Below are positions 26,299 through 35,885 of a DNA stretch of 64,000 nt, piece after piece. A program made the position numbers and the translations under genes. The notes beneath the pieces were generated by a model. It searched no databases, was not told the DNA's origin, and saw nothing but the letters and a program-made list of their open reading frames with translations. How positions within the stretch are numbered: the stretch's first letter is position 1; every line of letters starts with the position of its first letter. The stretch covers positions 3,410,001 through 3,474,000 of the forward strand of contig OZ252260.1 in the NCBI GenBank assembly GCA_965249925.1, given 5' to 3'. The stretch comes from Hoeflea_A sp965249925. GTDB taxonomy: Bacteria; Pseudomonadota; Alphaproteobacteria; Rhizobiales; Rhizobiaceae.

Positions 26299-29124
26299 TC
26301 AAGCCCTCTGTTCGACCGCCACCGGCGCTTCGGTCTCGCGCCGCCGGCGTTGCAGCAGATAGATAAGGCCCAGGAGTCCGAGGGCCGGGATGAAGAACAG
26401 GAACCTCGACGGCTGGTCGGTGGGCACCAGAAGCTGGGTGATCACCTGGTCGAAATCGAAACCGGCGGCCTGCGCCTTGGAATCGAAGATGGCGTTGTCG
26501 ACCAGCACCTTGCCGTCCTCGTCGAATATCTCCAGCCCGAAGCCTTCCAGCCGCTCCGGCCCGGTCGCCTCGTCGCCGACATCGATGACCATGGTCAGCG
26601 TGATCGGATCGCCGACATCGTCGAGGCCGTCGACGATGGCGCGCAGCTGGGTACCGGGTTCGACGCTGCCCATGACGTCGGCGATCTGCGTCGGGTCGAC
26701 GTTCTCGTAGGGCGGCGACACGTAGTCCATCCAGAACCCGGGCCGGAACAGGGTGAAGGCGATCAGCAGCAGCGCCAGCGATTCCCAAAGCCGCGAGCGG
26801 GCAATGAAGTATCCCTGCGAGCCCGCGGTGAAGATCAGCATGGCCGCCGTCGCGATGATGAAGACGAATATGCCCTGCGCCCAGGTGACGTCGATCAACA
26901 GCAGGTCGGTGTTGAAGATGAACAGGAACGGCAGCAGTGCGGTTCTCAGCGAATAAAAGAAGGCGACGAACCCGGTACGGATCGGGTCGCCGCCCGACAC
27001 CGCGGCGGCCGCGAAGGAGGCCAGCCCCACGGGGGGCGTCACGTCCGCCATGATGCCGAAATAGAAGACGAACAGATGCACCGCGATCAGCGGCACGATC
27101 AAACCGTTCTGTTGCCCGAGCGCCACGATGACCGGCGCCAACAGCGACGACACGACGATATAGTTGGCGGTGGTCGGCAGGCCCATGCCGAGGATCAGAC
27201 TCAGAATCGCGGTAAACAGCAGGATCAGCATGATCTGGCCCTGCGACAGGAATTCGACCAGCGCTGCCAGCACGGAACCGACTCCGGTTTGCGACACGGC
27301 GCCGACGATGATGCCGGCTGCCGCCGTGGCGATGCCGATACCGATCATGTTGCGGGCGCCGCTGATCATACCGTCGATCAGCTCGTTGAAGCCGCGGGCG
27401 AACTGGCCGCCCTGGCTTTCGCCGCGGAACAGGGCGAACAGTGGTCGCTGCGTCAGCAGGATGAAGATCATGAACGCGGTGGCCCAGAACGCCGACAGCG
27501 ACGGCGACAGCCGCTGCACCATCAGGCACCAGATGAGCACCATAACCGGCAGCAGGAAGTGCAGTCCCGACTTCACCGTCGGCCCCGGTTCCGGCAGCCG
27601 CACCACTGGCTCGTTCGGATCGTCGAGCTGCAGTTCCGGGTAGCCGGCGCAGAAGCGTACCAGGCCGACATAGGCGAGGGCCAGCAGAACAGCGATGATC
27701 CACGGCGTGGCACCGCCCGCCATCGCGGCGACCGTCTGGATCAGGTAGAAGACGCCGAAGGCGCCGATGACGGTTGTCCCCAGCACCATGGCGCCGGTCG
27801 ACAACAGCATCGCCTTGCGATCTTCGGTGAGCCGCGCGCCGAGCATGGCGAACACGGTGAAGATGATGCCCAACACAATGGCGACGCCGAGCAGCCGGCT
27901 GTCAGCCGCCTGCAGCGCCTCGAACGCCCAGAACAGGTAGTAGATGGCGCTGGCGGCGGCCAGGATGATCGCCATGGTGACGCCGAAGGAGATCAGTCCC
28001 CAGGCCAACGGCTTCGGTTGCGAGGCCCGGTCGAGCCCGGCCATGCCCTGCTTCTTGGCCTCCAGGTGCACGATATAGACGAGTGCGATGTAGGAGATGA
28101 CGGCCGGCACGAAAGCGTGCTTGACCACCTCGAAATAGGAGATGCCGATATATTCGACCATCAGGAAGGCGGCCGCGCCCATGACAGGCGGCATGATCTG
28201 GCCGTTGACGGATGAAGCCACTTCGACGGCGCCGGCCTTCTCCTGCGAGAAACCGACCCGGCGCATCATCGGGATGGTGAAGGTTCCGGTGGTCACCACG
28301 TTGGCGATCGACGAGCCGGAGATCAGGCCGGTCATGCCGGAGGCGACGACCGCCGCCTTGGCCGGACCGCCACTGAAGTGGCCCATGAGCGAAAACGCCA
28401 CTTTGATGAAGTAGTTGCCGGCGCCGGCCTTGTCGAGCAGTGCCCCGAACAGCACGAACAGGAAGACCAGATCGGTCGACACCCCAAGCGCAATGCCGAA
28501 CACGCCCTCCGTCGACAGCCACTGGTGATAGGCGACGGCGTTGAAACTGGCGCCCTTCCACGCCAGGAACCCTGGCGCGTAGGGACCGAGAAAGGTGTAG
28601 CCGAGAAAGACGATGGCGACGATCATCAGCGGCGGGCCGAGCGACCGGCGCGTTGCCTCCAGCAGCAGGATGATGCCAAGCACCGAAACGATGACGTCGA
28701 GTTGGTTGGGGCTGTTGGGCCGGTCCGACAGCCGGGTGCCGAAGATCTGCTGGATCAGCTCGGTATCGAAGACGAACAGATAAAGCGAGCAGCAGGCAGC
28801 ACCGATCGCCAGCACCCAATCGGCGATCGGGATCGTGCGGCGCGGCGAGCTTTTAAACGCCGGATACGCGAGATAGGCGAGGAACAGGGCGAACGCCAGG
28901 TGGATCGGCCTTGCCTCGCCGCTGGAGAACACGCCGAAACCGGTTGTGTAGGGCAGGGGCGAGGCGATCCACACCTGAAACAGCGACCACAAGAGCGCCG
29001 TGCCGGCCAACAGCAGGGCGATGTTGCGGTTGTCCGGATTGCGTCCGCCGGTGTCGGTGGAGGCGACAAGATCCTCCAGTTCCTGATCGCTGAGTTTGGT
29101 CGAGCCGGAGTCGTCCTGTGCCAT
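26299..29124 (-). CDS. TRAP transporter permease, fused 4TM/12TM (TAXI type) with C-terminal DUF3394
   Basis: 941 aa inner-membrane protein. After a hydrophilic N-terminus (about 1-45), a DctQ-like set of helices leads into the large DctM-like domain. Visible landmarks are SGMTGLISGSSIANVVTTG (about residue 265), VNGQIMPPVMGAAAFLMVEY, and late helices with LGMGLPTTANYIV and DVTPPVGLASFAAAAVS. The last ~200 residues hold two more helices and a soluble domain like DUF3394. These permeases use an ion gradient with a TAXI periplasmic receptor, which is encoded immediately upstream. It forms an operon with the receptor, the regulator and the Usp gene. Confidence 0.92.
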   Translation of the reverse strand: MAQDDSGSTKLSDQELEDLVASTDTGGRNPDNRNIALLLAGTALLWSLFQVWIASPLPYTTGFGVFSSGEARPIHLAFALFLAYLAYPAFKSSPRRTIPIADWVLAIGAACCSLYLFVFDTELIQQIFGTRLSDRPNSPNQLDVIVSVLGIILLLEATRRSLGPPLMIVAIVFLGYTFLGPYAPGFLAWKGASFNAVAYHQWLSTEGVFGIALGVSTDLVFLFVLFGALLDKAGAGNYFIKVAFSLMGHFSGGPAKAAVVASGMTGLISGSSIANVVTTGTFTIPMMRRVGFSQEKAGAVEVASSVNGQIMPPVMGAAAFLMVEYIGISYFEVVKHAFVPAVISYIALVYIVHLEAKKQGMAGLDRASQPKPLAWGLISFGVTMAIILAAASAIYYLFWAFEALQAADSRLLGVAIVLGIIFTVFAMLGARLTEDRKAMLLSTGAMVLGTTVIGAFGVFYLIQTVAAMAGGATPWIIAVLLALAYVGLVRFCAGYPELQLDDPNEPVVRLPEPGPTVKSGLHFLLPVMVLIWCLMVQRLSPSLSAFWATAFMIFILLTQRPLFALFRGESQGGQFARGFNELIDGMISGARNMIGIGIATAAAGIIVGAVSQTGVGSVLAALVEFLSQGQIMLILLFTAILSLILGMGLPTTANYIVVSSLLAPVIVALGQQNGLIVPLIAVHLFVFYFGIMADVTPPVGLASFAAAAVSGGDPIRTGFVAFFYSLRTALLPFLFIFNTDLLLIDVTWAQGIFVFIIATAAMLIFTAGSQGYFIARSRLWESLALLLIAFTLFRPGFWMDYVSPPYENVDPTQIADVMGSVEPGTQLRAIVDGLDDVGDPITLTMVIDVGDEATGPERLEGFGLEIFDEDGKVLVDNAIFDSKAQAAGFDFDQVITQLLVPTDQPSRFLFFIPALGLLGLIYLLQRRRRETEAPVAVEQRA

Positions 29125-29222
29125 TGCCTGGTCCCACCCTCTTTAGTCGTGTCGCTCCCGCGCCTCTTGCGGACGCTTGGTTGAAGAGAGGGCGGGTGCG
29201 TGCCCGCCCTCAGAGCGCGGAT

Positions 29223-30194
29223 CTACATCCAGCCGCGTTCCTTGTAGTATTTCACCGCACCGTCATGCAGGGGCGCCGACAGGTTGTTGGTGATCATGTT
29301 CGGTTCCGCCAGATTGGCGAAAGCCGGATGCATCCTCTTGAACCGATCGAAGTTCTCGAAGACCGCTTTGGTGATTTCGTAGACGACTTCCTCAGGCGTG
29401 TCTGAGGACGATACGAAAGTGGCGCCGACACCGAAGGTGGTGACGTCGTCGTCGGTGCCGGTGTACATGCCGCCCGGAATGGTCGCCATGGCGTAGAAGT
29501 CGTTGTCGGCTGCAAGGCCCTTGGCGGCATCGTTGTCGACACTGATCAGCTTCGATTCACACGAGGTGGTGGCCTCCTTGATGGAACCGTTCGGATGGCC
29601 GACGGTAAAGACGATGGCATCGACCTTGTTGTCGCACAGCGCCGCCGCCTGCTCGGACGATTTCAGTTCCGAAGCAAGGGTAAAGTCATCCATTGTCCAG
29701 CCCATCTTGTCCATCAGCACTTCCATGGTACCGCGCTGTCCGGACCCGGGATTACCGACATTGACCCGCTTGCCTTTCAGGTCATCAAAGCTGTTGATGC
29801 CGGAATCAGCACGGGCGACCACGGTGAACGGCTCCGGGTGCACCGAAAACACCGCCCGCAGACCTTCGAAGGCGCCGTCCGGGAACTTGTCCGGCGCGGT
29901 GCCGTTATAGGCATGGTACTGCCAGTCGGACTGGGCGACGCCGAGATCGAGATCGCCGGTGCGGATGCCGTTGATGTTGGCGACGGACCCGCCGGTGGTA
30001 TGTGTGCACTTGATGTTGTGGTCTTTGGTACCGCGATTGACCAGCCGGCAGATGGCGCCGCCGACTTGATAGTAGACACCGGTCTGGCCACCGGTGCCGA
30101 TCTGTACGAAGGTTTCCTGGGCCAGGGCGCTGCCGCCCATGGCCAAGGAAAGGACAATGGCCGTGCCGGCCAGTGCTTTGCGTCTAGTAATCAT
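29223..30194 (-). CDS. TAXI-family TRAP transporter solute-binding protein
   Basis: 323 aa with a signal peptide (MITRRKALAGTAIVLSLAMG..ALA-QET), so periplasmic. Family motifs: IGTGGQTGVYYQVGG at the mature N-terminus, NINGIRTGDLDLGVAQSDW, and LKGKRVNVGNPGSGQRGTME. It supplies ligand to the fused permease about 100 bp downstream. The ATG overlaps the stop of the RpiR-like gene (ATGA), giving one transcript. TAXI ligands include glutamate and C4-dicarboxylates in studied cases; the ligand here is unknown. Confidence 0.93.
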   Translation of the reverse strand: MITRRKALAGTAIVLSLAMGGSALAQETFVQIGTGGQTGVYYQVGGAICRLVNRGTKDHNIKCTHTTGGSVANINGIRTGDLDLGVAQSDWQYHAYNGTAPDKFPDGAFEGLRAVFSVHPEPFTVVARADSGINSFDDLKGKRVNVGNPGSGQRGTMEVLMDKMGWTMDDFTLASELKSSEQAAALCDNKVDAIVFTVGHPNGSIKEATTSCESKLISVDNDAAKGLAADNDFYAMATIPGGMYTGTDDDVTTFGVGATFVSSSDTPEEVVYEITKAVFENFDRFKRMHPAFANLAEPNMITNNLSAPLHDGAVKYYKERGWM

Positions 30195-31102
30195 CGATCT
30201 TGCTCCCTTTTTGATGATGATTGAGTCACCTGCCAGTATTCACCCAGCCGATGATTGTTGGCCTCCACCGCCTTGAGCCTGCGCCCGGACTCCTTGCCGG
30301 CGCGCCGGATGACCATGCCCATCAGCGATTCCAACAGGACCAGTGTGGCGGCGTAGGAGGAAAAGAATTGCGGGCTTTCCGTCGGCACCATGAAGGCGTG
30401 CGTCGCGTGCCGGACGGCCGGACACAGGACGGAATCGGTGATCACCGTGACAAACGCGCCGGCCTCGTGGGCAATCTGCGTCGCGTCGACCGACCGTCGT
30501 GCATAGGGATTCTTCATGATCACCAGCAGGGCGTCGTCGGGTGTCAGGCCGGTGAGTGCCGTCGAGGCGGCAACGCCGTTCTGGCCGATGACCTGCCAGT
30601 TTGTGAACGCCAGATTGGCGAGGTAGCCGAAATACTGGGCAAAGCCCACCGAGGCGAGCGAACCGGCGATGAAGACCCGGTTGGCATCGACCAGCCGGTC
30701 GGCGACGGTGCGCAGCCGGTCGATATCCAGTTCCCGCGCAAAAGCGTCGATGTTGCGGATCGCAGAGGCCGACTGCTGCAGGGCGAAGGGTGTCTGGCGC
30801 TCTTTCTCTTCCTCCCGCGCCGCCTGCATCAGGTTGGCCTTCTCGGCGAAGCTGAAGCTTTGCCGCTTGATCTCGCTGCGGCACAGTTCGCGCATTTCCT
30901 CGTAGGAGTTGAGTCCAAGTGCGCGGGCCAGGCGCGAATAGGTCGGCGGATTCAGATTGCTGCCGGCGGCGACGGCGCGCAGCGAGCGGCTTGCCACATC
31001 GTGGAAATGGCCGACCACATAGTCGGCTGCGACCCGCAGTTGCGGACTGAGCGTGTCATAACGCTGAGCGATCAGATCGTTAATGGACACCCGCTCGTCC
31101 AA
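30191..31102 (-). CDS. MurR/RpiR-family transcriptional regulator
   Basis: 303 aa. The N-terminal HTH_6 domain (about 1-77) includes SLRAVAAGSNLNPPTYSRLARALG. The C-terminal SIS domain (about 125-265) has NRVFIAGSLASVGFAQYFGYLA and VTVITDSVLCPAVRHATHAF. It starts with TTG, justified by the strong GGGAGG five bases upstream; the first in-frame ATG lies well inside the HTH. SIS domains bind phosphosugars or other metabolites. It is first in the TRAP operon and divergent from the BKACE gene, so it probably controls both. Confidence 0.88.
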   Translation of the reverse strand: MDERVSINDLIAQRYDTLSPQLRVAADYVVGHFHDVASRSLRAVAAGSNLNPPTYSRLARALGLNSYEEMRELCRSEIKRQSFSFAEKANLMQAAREEEKERQTPFALQQSASAIRNIDAFARELDIDRLRTVADRLVDANRVFIAGSLASVGFAQYFGYLANLAFTNWQVIGQNGVAASTALTGLTPDDALLVIMKNPYARRSVDATQIAHEAGAFVTVITDSVLCPAVRHATHAFMVPTESPQFFSSYAATLVLLESLMGMVIRRAGKESGRRLKAVEANNHRLGEYWQVTQSSSKREQDR

Positions 31103-31134
31103 CGAGACCTCCCTCGATCGCGGTCAAATTCGGA

Positions 31135-31145
31135 AACAGACTGTT
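31135..31145. promoter_or_regulatory. candidate RpiR-type operator
   Basis: Perfect short palindrome AACAG-A-CTGTT, followed at once by TGTTCCAAACA, in the gap between the rpiR-like and BKACE genes. It is a plausible regulator binding site, but short enough to be chance. Confidence 0.3.
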
Positions 31146-31291
31146 CCAAACAAATCCGTTGTTGTCAATCAATGAAACATTTGTAACATTGTGTCGGCGT
31201 GATAGACGCACACTATGGGCCGGAAACATGCCGTAAGGCAAGTGACGGCTTGCCGGGAACGGACCCGCAACCATCTGAAAGGCTGGCGCAT

Positions 31292-32074
31292 TTGAAAACG
31301 CTTCCGTTGATCATGGTGGCGCCGAACGGCGCCCGGCGCGGCAAGAGCGATCATCCGGCGCTACCCGTCACCATTGCCGAAACCGTTGCCACGGCTCGTG
31401 ATTGCTTCGATGCCGGGGCGGGAGCGCTGCATGCCCACGTCCGCGATGCCGACGGCGCCCATGTGCTCGACGCCGGTCTCTACCGTGAGCTGATCGAGGA
31501 AATGCGCAATGCGGTGCCTCAAATGGCCGTGCAGATCACCACCGAGGCCGTCGGCCGTTACACGCCAGAGGCGCAACGCCGGCTGGTGCGCGACGTCGAG
31601 CCGGAAGCCGTATCGGTGGCCTTGCGTGAGATGTTGCCCGATGACGATGAGGCCGACGCGGCCCGCAGCTTTTATCATTGGGCCGGCGAGGCAGGCATCG
31701 CCGTCCAGCACATTCTCTACGAACCGGCGGAGGTGGCGCAGCTGTTCAGCCGCGTCGCCGATGGCGTTGTCCCCGCCTCCGACCTGCAGCTGCTGTTCGT
31801 GCTCGGGCGCTACACGGCGGGTCAACAGAGCGATGTCGGCGACCTCGAGCCGTTCCTGCGGGAACTGCAAGCGGCGGCTTACTCGGCTGGCCGCCTCGAA
31901 TGGGCGCTGTGCGCCTTCGGCGTGCACGAAACCGACTGCCTTGTGGAAGCTGTACGCCGTGGTGGCAAGGCGCGCATCGGCTTTGAAAACAGCCTGTGGA
32001 ACCGCGACGGCTCCGTCGCCGCAGACAACGCCGATCGGGTGCGCGAGCTGAAGGAGATGCTCAACAGACCCTAG
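31292..32074 (+). CDS. beta-keto acid cleavage enzyme family protein (BKACE, DUF849)
   Basis: About 260 aa TIM-barrel enzyme. Family marks are a near-N-terminal IMVAPNGARRGKSDHP, the metal-binding ALHAHVRDADG (His-x-His), the QITTEAVGRY strand, and a C-terminal RIGFENSLWNRDGS. BKACE enzymes condense a beta-keto acid with acetyl-CoA to give a CoA ester plus acetoacetate. The substrate varies and cannot be read from the sequence. The chosen start is TTG (MKTLPLIMVAPNG) with AAAGG upstream; the frame stays open to an ATG at 31199, which is less natural. Divergent from the TRAP operon, so it may act on the imported solute or its product. Confidence 0.85.
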   Translation: MKTLPLIMVAPNGARRGKSDHPALPVTIAETVATARDCFDAGAGALHAHVRDADGAHVLDAGLYRELIEEMRNAVPQMAVQITTEAVGRYTPEAQRRLVRDVEPEAVSVALREMLPDDDEADAARSFYHWAGEAGIAVQHILYEPAEVAQLFSRVADGVVPASDLQLLFVLGRYTAGQQSDVGDLEPFLRELQAAAYSAGRLEWALCAFGVHETDCLVEAVRRGGKARIGFENSLWNRDGSVAADNADRVRELKEMLNRP

Positions 32075-32298
32075 GATGCTGTTCTTCGCAAAACGGTCGC
32101 CGGACAAGGTGCCCAGGCATCAGGGATTGCCGCGGCGTGTCGAAATCCACAGTCGGACTGCCATTGTCAAAAAAGACGGACGGCTTGCCCCAAGTCAGGG
32201 TAACCAAACTCTGAATCTCCGGCAGTTTTCGATTTACTCGCGACCTCCAAACGACTAGGTCAGGCGCAAGCAGAACCAACAAGCCTGTTCGGAACAGT

Positions 32299-33315
32299 AT
32301 GGTCGAACCCGATGCACAGGACCGGATCCGGCTGCAGATCGCGGCCAAGGCGCGACCGGAAGCGCCGACCCTGGATCTGATCGTCCCGGTTTACAATGAA
32401 GAGGAAGCCATTCCGCACTTCCTGGAGCAGATCGATGCGATCCGCGACAGCCTGAAGCCGGTCACCGTGCGGTGCATCTTCGTCAACGACGGCAGCCGTG
32501 ACGGAACCCTCGACGTGCTGTGGAACACCGCCCAGGCGCGCGACGATGTCGCCGTTGTCGACCTGTCGCGCAATTTCGGCAAGGAGTCGGCGCTATGCGC
32601 CGGGCTCGAAGCCTCGACCGCCGACGTCGCCGTGCCGATCGACGTCGATCTGCAGGATCCGCCGGAGCTGATCGCCGCGTTTCTGGAGAAATGGCGCGAA
32701 GGCTATGCGGTGGTTGCCGGCCGGCGCGTCGACCGGCAGTCAGACACCTTCTTCAAACGCTTTACCAGCGGCGCCTTCTATCGCGTTTTCAACGCCATTT
32801 CCGATACGCCGATCATCAGCAATGTCGGCGACTTCCGGCTGATGGACCGCAAGGTCGTCGAGGCGCTCAACCAGATGCCCGAATCGACCCGCTTCACCAA
32901 GGGGCTGTTTGGCTGGGTCGGTTTTCCGACCGCGGTGGTCGACTATGTGCGGCCCGAACGTGTATCGGGCGAGAGCAGCTGGAACTATCGGCGGCTGTTC
33001 CGCTTCGCCATGGACGGGCTGATGAGCTTTTCCGGCGTGCCGCTGCGCATGTGGCTCTATTTCGGTGTTCTGACGGCGGCGATTTCGGCGTCGGCCGGAC
33101 TGTTCATCATCGTCCGAACTTTGGTGTTCGGCCGTGATACCCCGGGCTTCGCGACCCTGTTCGTCTCCATCGCCTTCGCCTTCAGTCTGCAGATGATCTC
33201 ACTTGGCGTTCTCGCCGAATACGTCTCCCGCATCTTCGTCGAATCGAAGAGGCGGCCCAACTACATCGTCAACACCAGCTTTGGAGCCGGTGTCGACGAG
33301 GACGATGCCGCATGA
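32299..33315 (+). CDS. family-2 glycosyltransferase, GtrB/DPM1-like
   Basis: 338 aa. A GT-A domain spans about 20-240, with TLDLIVPVYNEEE, FVNDGSRDGT, a DVDLQDPPE metal/nucleotide motif and the LSRNFGKESAL block. Two C-terminal transmembrane helices follow (about 243-315). This layout matches polyprenyl-phosphate sugar transferases such as GtrB and ArnC, which load a sugar onto undecaprenyl phosphate on the cytoplasmic face. The stop overlaps the next gene (ATGA), whose N-terminus is the matching GtrA flippase type. Together they suggest glycan decoration of the envelope. Confidence 0.9.
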   Translation: MVEPDAQDRIRLQIAAKARPEAPTLDLIVPVYNEEEAIPHFLEQIDAIRDSLKPVTVRCIFVNDGSRDGTLDVLWNTAQARDDVAVVDLSRNFGKESALCAGLEASTADVAVPIDVDLQDPPELIAAFLEKWREGYAVVAGRRVDRQSDTFFKRFTSGAFYRVFNAISDTPIISNVGDFRLMDRKVVEALNQMPESTRFTKGLFGWVGFPTAVVDYVRPERVSGESSWNYRRLFRFAMDGLMSFSGVPLRMWLYFGVLTAAISASAGLFIIVRTLVFGRDTPGFATLFVSIAFAFSLQMISLGVLAEYVSRIFVESKRRPNYIVNTSFGAGVDEDDAA

Positions 33316-35885
33316 ACCTGGTTTCACGGCTGGTTCGTGAAGCGTTCACCGTCTCGCGTTTCACGTTGATCGGCCTGCTGGCGACAGCGACCCATGCGGT
33401 GGTCGGCTCGGCAACCGTGCTCCTCGGCGTGACTCCGCTGCTCGCCAACGCGGTCGGCTTCGTGGTCGCCTGGGGGGTGTCGTTCTACGGCCACTTTCTG
33501 TTCACCTTCGGCCGTCCCAACGACATCCGCGTCGCCCGCACCCGGTTCATCGTCATTTCCCTCAGCCTGTTTGCGATCAGCCAGTTGACCGTCACGCTGC
33601 TGCAGGCGACCGGCTGGGTCAGCGACTGGCTGGAGCCGGTGATCGGCGCCGTCATCGTGCCGCCGGCGAGCTACGTGCTCTACCGGCTTTACGTGTTTGC
33701 GCCCGACAGTGGCGGCGCCGCCGCGCCGTCCCGTTCACCCGGCGTGGCGGCCTCCTGGCGTCCCGGCGACCTGCGTCGGCAGCTTTGGCACCGTCTCCAA
33801 TCCTTCCTCTGGATCCATCGCATCGTGATCCCTTTCGGGATTTTCGCACTGTTCTTCGATCTTTCGACGCTCAATCCGCAGAATGTGGGCTGGCTGATGG
33901 GCGGCGACCTGGGCCAGCATTTTCTCGGTTGGACGGCTTACCGTTTCGGGTCCTGGCAGTGGCCGGTCGGCTTTTCGGAACTGATCGCACACCCGACCGG
34001 TGCGCCCCTGTCGGCGACGGACAGCAATCCGCTGGTCTCGGTGCCGCTCAAACTGATGTCGCCGCTGTTGCCGGACTACTTTCAATATGTCGGCCTGTGG
34101 TATCTCGCGTGCCTGGCGCTCTCCTACAACATCGCGTTCGGACTGCTGTACTGGCTGAGCGGCCGCTGGCTGGCCTCCATGGCCGCGGCGATCATCCTGG
34201 TTGCGGCCCCTTTCATGTTTACCCGGCTGGAGCATGATAGCCTGATGGCCCACTGGCTTGTGCTTCTGTCCTTCTCCGTGTTCTTCCGAACCGGAGCGGA
34301 TCGCCGTGCCGTTGCCAAACATGGCGGTGTCACGGCCGTCGCAATGGCGATCCATCCCTACTTGATTTTTATGACAGGGGCGGTCGCCGCCATGGATCTC
34401 GTGCGGCGCACCTATCGCCGCTTCATACACGGCGCCGGTCTGCGGGCGCTTGGTTTTTTTGCGGCCGGCATTGCGACATTGCTCATCCCGGCGGCACTTG
34501 TCGGCTGGCTGCTGGGAATATTTGCGCTGCAACCTTTGCCTCAGAATTACGGCGTTTTCACCATGGATCCGCTGGCCTGGTTCAACGGTTTCGGTCAATC
34601 CGCCACGTTGACCGGGTGGCAGTCTGCCCGGGGTCAGTATGAAGGCAACCAGTTTCTGGGTCTCGGTGCGCTGATTGCCGTGGTCGTCGCGATGGTTCTC
34701 TGGGTGACCGGCATGGCAAGGCCGTCTGAGAACCTGCGCACCCGGCTGCCATGGCTGCTTCCCGCGATGCTCGGCCTGTTGCTGCTTGCCGTTTCGCCCG
34801 TGGTGCATGTCTTCGGGCTCAGGATCCTGTCGGTTAACGTCGATGACTGGCCGCTGATCGGTTATGTGTTTGAAACGTTTCGATCGTCCGGCCGTTTCGC
34901 GTGGCCGGTAAGCTATCTGCTCGTCCTGGTGTCCCTGTCGATCTGGCTGACAATCAGGTCGCGGGCGGTGGGTCCATTGCTCGCACTGCTGGCGGTCGTA
35001 CAACTGGCCGATCAGCTTCCGGTGATGAGCCAAACGCGGGAGGTGACCCGGTTCCGCGATGTGGAGTTCAAGGCGCTGCAAAGCGAACAGGACTGGCGCC
35101 GCCTGGTCGCGGCCGCAGATCGCCTCTACGTCGATCCCAGCAACCGGGAAAGCGTGATTTTTGAACTGGGATACCTGGCGTTTCCGCAACACAAACCGAT
35201 CAATCATTTCCACTACGCCCAACAGATGCTGACGGCCAAGCATGCCGCGGCGCTGCGAAGCGAGCGCGCGCGCATTATGCAGGGTCAGATATCGGACAGT
35301 GTGCTGTACGTGCTCGATCCGATCCTGTTGACCGCGGTGCTGAGGCGGCAGGGCGTGTCGCCGGATCGGTTGCGTGATCTGGACGGATTTCTGGTCATCG
35401 GCCCGCCCGATGTGTCCGCCGGAAACCCTCCGGGGGTACGGTTCCGGCTGGCTCCCGACAGCGACGGACTTCACGACATCGTCGCTTCGTGCCGTGCGGA
35501 TTGCTCGGTTCTCCTGAGCGTCAGGGACGAGGCGACCGCCTCCCTGTCGCCCGAGTTCATCAGCTTGATCGAGGAACGGGGCGGAGACCTGGGAGCATTG
35601 CCCGTTCGCGGTTCCTACGCGGCCATCCTGGCGAACGGGCGGGTGATCGAAGAAGCGCTTTCAGCAACCGGCGATGTCAGGCTGAACGCGACCGTTTTCG
35701 GCCATGACGTCGGCATTTTCAGCGGCGGTGCCGTGGGGTCCAACCGGTCCTCCATAAAGCTCGACGGCTACGAGCTCTCGCCCAATACGCGCGGCATCAA
35801 CCTGGTGGTGTTGGGGCCGGACGGCGTCAGCGACATCAACGCCTTCGATACCCATGCCGACCCGTCACGATCTCTCTTCCCGTAG
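33312..35885 (+). CDS. GtrA-like flippase domain fused to large membrane glycosyltransferase-like protein
   Basis: 857 aa. Residues 1-135 form a four-helix GtrA-like domain (FTLIGLLATATHAVVGSA, NAVGFVVAWGVSFYGHFLFTFG). A cytoplasmic linker leads to a polytopic GT-C-like region (about 170-590) and a C-terminal extracytoplasmic domain (about 590-857). The first extracytoplasmic loop of the second part has GGDLGQHFLGW, the kind of acidic loop found in GT-C enzymes. Translationally coupled to the GtrB-like gene. Separate genes usually encode GtrA and the third, sugar-specific transferase; here they appear fused. The stop codon lies within the left arm of a 33-bp inverted repeat. Confidence 0.75.
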   Translation: MNLVSRLVREAFTVSRFTLIGLLATATHAVVGSATVLLGVTPLLANAVGFVVAWGVSFYGHFLFTFGRPNDIRVARTRFIVISLSLFAISQLTVTLLQATGWVSDWLEPVIGAVIVPPASYVLYRLYVFAPDSGGAAAPSRSPGVAASWRPGDLRRQLWHRLQSFLWIHRIVIPFGIFALFFDLSTLNPQNVGWLMGGDLGQHFLGWTAYRFGSWQWPVGFSELIAHPTGAPLSATDSNPLVSVPLKLMSPLLPDYFQYVGLWYLACLALSYNIAFGLLYWLSGRWLASMAAAIILVAAPFMFTRLEHDSLMAHWLVLLSFSVFFRTGADRRAVAKHGGVTAVAMAIHPYLIFMTGAVAAMDLVRRTYRRFIHGAGLRALGFFAAGIATLLIPAALVGWLLGIFALQPLPQNYGVFTMDPLAWFNGFGQSATLTGWQSARGQYEGNQFLGLGALIAVVVAMVLWVTGMARPSENLRTRLPWLLPAMLGLLLLAVSPVVHVFGLRILSVNVDDWPLIGYVFETFRSSGRFAWPVSYLLVLVSLSIWLTIRSRAVGPLLALLAVVQLADQLPVMSQTREVTRFRDVEFKALQSEQDWRRLVAAADRLYVDPSNRESVIFELGYLAFPQHKPINHFHYAQQMLTAKHAAALRSERARIMQGQISDSVLYVLDPILLTAVLRRQGVSPDRLRDLDGFLVIGPPDVSAGNPPGVRFRLAPDSDGLHDIVASCRADCSVLLSVRDEATASLSPEFISLIEERGGDLGALPVRGSYAAILANGRVIEEALSATGDVRLNATVFGHDVGIFSGGAVGSNRSSIKLDGYELSPNTRGINLVVLGPDGVSDINAFDTHADPSRSLFP

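Noticed and set aside
25768..28215. 815-codon plus-strand open frame opposite the TRAP permease
   Set aside because: Antisense to a clearly recognised permease; composition (Asp, Gln, Arg, His-rich) is typical of a shadow frame.
33735..35474. 579-codon minus-strand frame opposite the GtrA-fusion gene
   Set aside because: Antisense shadow of a coding gene; Gln/Arg/His-rich low-information sequence.
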